From Deltaproteobacteria bacterium (GTDB lineage: Bacteria > Myxococcota_A > Polyangia > Haliangiales > Haliangiaceae), in contig JAIOQA010000426.1 in assembly GCA_021413675.1 (NCBI GenBank), forward strand, positions 1-32,995: a DNA stretch of 32,995 bases, read 5' to 3'. Position 1 is the first letter of the stretch, and the number at the start of each line of letters is the position of its first letter. Below are positions 31,405 through 32,995 of this stretch, in pieces. The notes under the pieces were generated by a model. It was given only the letters and a program-made list of their open reading frames with translations, was not told the origin of the DNA and searched no databases. Position numbers and translations under genes: made by a program.

Positions 31405-32995
31405 ATGAAGCTCTCGATTCGCACGAAGCTCCTCGGCGTCAGCGGCACGCTGCTTCTCCTCATCTGTGTCACCACCGCCATCGGCATCCAGTCGCTCGCG
31501 ACCAGCAACGGGCGTCTCGACCACTCGAGGGCCCCGCGACCGCGGTGCGCCTGACGTCGCAGGCGCTGACCTCGCTGGGACGACTCGGGCGTGCGCAGCG
31601 CGAGCTGTTGCTGGGCCGCAACGACACCGAGCGCAAGGAAGCCGCCACCGCGCTCGATGGCTACTTCCAGGAGACCGCCGACCTGCGGCGCCAGCTCGGC
31701 CAGTTCATGGATGCGAGTGCCCGAGCCGATCTGGCGGCGTTTGACGAGCCCTTCGGCCAGATGATCGCGATCGAGAAGGACATGCGCGTGCTCGCGATGA
31801 AGGCGAGCGGCGAGCGCGCGACCGCGCTGACGCGGGGGCAGGGCATCGCGACCCGGGATGCGGTGGTGGCGGCGCTCGACGCGCTCGCGACGCAGCTCGC
31901 GCTCCAGCCGGACAGTGGCGGCGCGCTGCTGGCGGTGGAGCGCGCGGGTCGGGAACTGAACGCGATCGAGCGCGGCGAGGCGACGATGATCATCCTCGCC
32001 GATGACCACGAGGATGACGCCGAGCTGGTCGAGCTCGGCGCGCACGAGCAGGCCTTCGCGGCAGCGCTGGCGACCGTCGGGCGCCGCACCACCGCCCCGG
32101 ACGCGCGCCGCACGCTCGACGAGACGCGGGCCAAGGTGGTGGCGTGGACCACCGTTCACCAGCAGATTCGCGTGCTGGCGCGCGACAATTCGACCACGGC
32201 CGCGACGGCGATGCGCGTGACCAAGTACCAGCCCCAGGTGGCCCGCGCCAACAAGGCGCTCGACGTGGTCCTCAAGGACGCGATCGCCGTGCTCGCGACC
32301 GAACAGGTCGCGTCCGGCGACGCCTACCATGCGTCGCGCGCGATGCTCATCGCGGCGCTCGGGCTCGCGTTCCTCCTCGGTCTTGGCATGACGCTGTGGA
32401 CCGTGCGGTACATCAGCCGGTCGCTCGGCGCGGCCGGCGAGCTCGCCGCGGCGGTGGCCAAGGGCGATCTGACCCGGACCGTCGAGGTCGTGAACCACGA
32501 CGAGGTCGGGCAGATGGTGACGGCGCTCAACGAGATGGTCGGGAACCTTCGCCAGGTCGCCGGGGAGGTGATCGCCGCGGCCAGCAACGTCGCGACCGGC
32601 TCGGAGCAGATGAGCTCGACCGCGAACCAGCTGGCCAGCGGCGCGGGCAAGCAGAGCGCGGCGACCGAGGAGAGCACCGCGGCGATGGAAGAGATGGCGG
32701 CATCGGTCCAGCAGAACGCCGACAACGCCCAGCAGACCGACAAGCTCGCGTCCAAGGCGTCGGTCGATGCCCAGGCCAGCGGCGAGGCGGTCGCGCAGAC
32801 CGTGACCGCGATGAAGCGGATCGCGGAGAAGATCACGATCATCGAGGAGATCGCGCGCAAGACCGATCTGCTGGCGCTCAACGCCGCGGTCGAGGCCGCG
32901 CGCGCCGGCGATCACGGCAAGGGCTTCGCGGTCGTCGCGAGCGAGGTCCGCAAGCTCGCCGAGCGGAGCTCGGTGGCGGCCGCCGAGATCAGCGC
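31405..32995 (+). pseudogene. Methyl-accepting chemotaxis protein, frameshifted, 3' end beyond window
   Basis: The ATG at 31405 has AAGGA five bases upstream and begins MKLSIRTKLLGVSGTLLLLI, the first membrane helix. After LDH (about 31525) this frame stops at 31552. The homologous reading continues in another frame as GPATAVRLTSQALTSLGRLG and then stays open to the window end. It contains a helical periplasmic sensor region (to about 32330), a second membrane helix (MLIAALGLAFLLGLGMTLW), a HAMP domain (about 32413-32560) and the start of the signalling hairpin with its conserved tip EIARKTDLLALNAAVEAARA. One extra base, or two lost bases, around 31510-31530 explains the break. It may be a true mutation or a sequencing error; everything downstream appears under coding constraint. 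Confidence 0.85.

Noticed and set aside
30330..32915. 861-residue minus-strand frame across kinase and chemoreceptor
   Set aside because: Antisense to the chemoreceptor and off-frame over the kinase; no domain is seen in it.
1..32995. CRISPR array or rRNA genes
   Set aside because: No regularly spaced direct repeats with unique spacers and no rRNA-like sequence were seen; the repeated Asp-Gly-Asp and Tyr-Asp coding motifs are protein repeats.

Overview
The window is GC-rich throughout, with long spurious reading frames antisense to most real genes. Its content points to a myxobacterium-like member of the Myxococcota: giant Sec-exported RHS proteins, a diheme lipoprotein with P-domains, a Cys-rich secreted DUF4838 protein, a BTRD1/serine-hydrolase lipoprotein, a hybrid kinase and a chemoreceptor. 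The taxonomic call is inference from gene content and base composition only.

Region 1 (1-19792) is dominated by two paralogous giant exoproteins facing away from each other: a minus-strand gene from 5965 that leaves the window at base 1, and a complete plus-strand gene at 11969-19792. Each fuses a Tc-toxin-B-like half (SpvB domain plus FG-GAP/VCBS repeats) to a Tc-toxin-C-like half (YD/RHS repeats, RHS core and variable tip), behind a Sec signal peptide. The tip of the complete copy has a His...Cys arrangement resembling clan CD (caspase/CHAT/C80-like) cysteine peptidases. Between them, both on the minus strand, are a three-gene aromatic-ring dioxygenase operon (alpha, beta, cis-diol dehydrogenase; no ferredoxin or reductase seen) and an 839-aa lipoprotein with two CxxCH sites and two C-terminal P-domains.

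Region 2 (19793-22657) is a gene graveyard. It holds an IS21-family relic (istA and istB pieces), a duplicated and truncated 5' end of the diheme lipoprotein gene with its upstream region, a scrap resembling the RHS tip, one intact AhpD/CMD-like gene, an internally deleted frameshifted RHS relic, and the 3' half of a tRNA-Phe that could be an attachment-site scar.

Region 3 (22658-32995) looks more ordinary: a SEC-C/HEAT-like protein, a secreted serine hydrolase, a divergent DUF4838 protein, a hybrid histidine kinase, and a frameshifted methyl-accepting chemotaxis protein cut by the window end.

The least expected signal is a two-part upstream module seen six times. It consists of a core close to GTTGYGATGGCRCG lying about 47-50 bp (64 bp in one relic) downstream of clustered GGCCGACCA-type repeats. 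It precedes both giant RHS genes, the dioxygenase operon, the diheme lipoprotein and two of the relics, which suggests one regulon shared by these unlike genes. Nothing here was checked against a database; all family names come from motifs read by eye.
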